From [Mycobacterium] crassicus (GTDB lineage Bacteria; Actinomycetota; Actinomycetes; Mycobacteriales; Mycobacteriaceae), in NCBI RefSeq assembly GCF_020181615.1, contig NZ_CP084029.1:4774847-4838846 (forward strand): DNA of 64,000 bases, in the 5' to 3' direction. Numbering within the stretch: the stretch's first letter is position 1; each line of letters begins with the position of its first letter. Shown one piece after another: positions 63,621 through 64,000 of the stretch. A model generated the notes under the pieces. That model had not been told where the DNA came from. It was given only the letters and a program-made list of their open reading frames with translations, and ran no database searches. The position numbers and the translations under genes are program-made.

Positions 63621-64000
63621 TTACCGGTCCAGATCCCACTGGCCGAAATCGGCTGCGAGAACGTCGTCTACGTCGACGTGTATGTCGTCGATCATGAAAC
63701 CCGGGTCGGCAGCGGCGACGATCTCTCGCTGAAACAGGACGGCCGCCGGCTCACGTTCTCCCCCCGACCATGCCCTGGTCTGCCAGGCCCACCGATGGCC
63801 CGGACTGGTCGAATGCCCGATGACATCGTCGGCGATCGCCCAGGAACACTGGCGGGCGCCACCGTAGATTCCGGTGCGAGCCACACCCAGGACCGAGTTG
63901 ATCCCGCGAAACCACCCGACCGCCAGGCTTTTCCACGCCTTGGAATCGATGTCTTCGTCGACGCTGAAGAAGATCGGGGCGGTCTGCGGTCCCCCGGCCG
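63621..64000 (-). CDS. DUF1906 glycoside hydrolase-like protein (partial, 5' end missing)
   Basis: The C-terminal 125 residues of a protein whose start lies beyond the window edge. IFFSVDEDID, INSVLGVARTGIYGG, WQTRAWSGG and ADFGQWD are typical of DUF1906 (Rv2525c-like) glycoside-hydrolase-fold proteins, which are often Tat-exported and linked to cell-wall processes. The TAA stop is at 63621-63623. The full length and export signal cannot be assessed here. Confidence 0.8.
   Translation of the reverse strand, partial: AGGPQTAPIFFSVDEDIDSKAWKSLAVGWFRGINSVLGVARTGIYGGARQCSWAIADDVIGHSTSPGHRWAWQTRAWSGGEREPAAVLFQREIVAAADPGFMIDDIHVDVDDVLAADFGQWDLDR

Overview
This is GC-rich, densely coded DNA from a mycobacterium. 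Supporting markers are two PPE-SVP proteins, two MmpS-MmpL operons, a DUF732 protein, a carboxylic acid reductase of the FadD9/CAR type, a mycofactocin-coupled short-chain dehydrogenase, an F420-type luciferase-like oxidoreductase and many FadE/EchA-type genes. A non-tuberculous mycobacterium is likely; the species cannot be read from the window. No rRNA, tRNA, CRISPR array, insertion sequence or phage gene was seen. The first 79 bases are pure C and are probably not genuine sequence.

Layout. (1) 0.1-8.4 kb: carboxylic acid reductase, membrane acyltransferase with SGNH domain, rhomboid protease, SAM methyltransferase, two small exported proteins. (2) 8.5-11.1 kb: a pair of PPE genes. (3) 11.3-24.3 kb: lipid-export region with two MmpS-MmpL modules, one after a divergent TetR gene (11.3-15.4 kb) and one on the other strand, divergent from a second TetR gene (19.9-24.3 kb). 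Between them lie a Tat-exported protein and a 1044-residue reading frame joining an MMPL permease to a SAM methyltransferase. (4) 24.4-30.4 kb: cydA-cydB-cydD-cydC, the cytochrome bd oxidase and its assembly transporter, with two inverted repeats in the promoter region.

(5) 30.3-59.9 kb: an accessory catabolic region made of divergent blocks, most with a local regulator and a strong DNA dyad in the intergenic gap. Block A: deacylase, SRPBCC protein and TauD-type dioxygenase, facing TetR, mycofactocin-type SDR and an HsaA-like flavin monooxygenase. Block B: a five-gene operon (SDR, acetoacetate-decarboxylase-like protein, three amidohydrolase-2 paralogues) facing an IclR regulator and a fused HadA/HadB-like dehydratase. 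Block C: a translationally coupled run of two acyl-CoA dehydrogenases, a hydrolase and an enoyl-CoA hydratase, followed by TetR and an SCO6745-like protein. Block D: TetR facing an SRPBCC protein and a hydrolase, then a second acyl-CoA dehydrogenase pair facing another hydratase. Block E: SnoaL-like and F420 oxidoreductase genes facing SDR and TetR, then a further TetR facing an unknown protein and SDR.

(6) 59.9-64.0 kb: an ABC-F ATPase, a kinase-like/carotenoid-hydratase-like fusion protein and the 3' end of a DUF1906 gene.

The catabolic region reads as a route for an unidentified hydrophobic, probably cyclic or ester/amide-bearing compound: oxidation by dioxygenase, flavin monooxygenase and SDRs; C-C or C-N cleavage by amidohydrolases, decarboxylase-like protein and hydrolases; then CoA-thioester beta-oxidation by acyl-CoA dehydrogenase pairs and hydratases. 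The substrate is not evident, and several expected partners (flavin reductase, CoA ligase, thiolase) are absent from the window. The most unusual items are the triple amidohydrolase operon with its decarboxylase-like partner, the MMPL-methyltransferase fusion, and the series of distinct operators.
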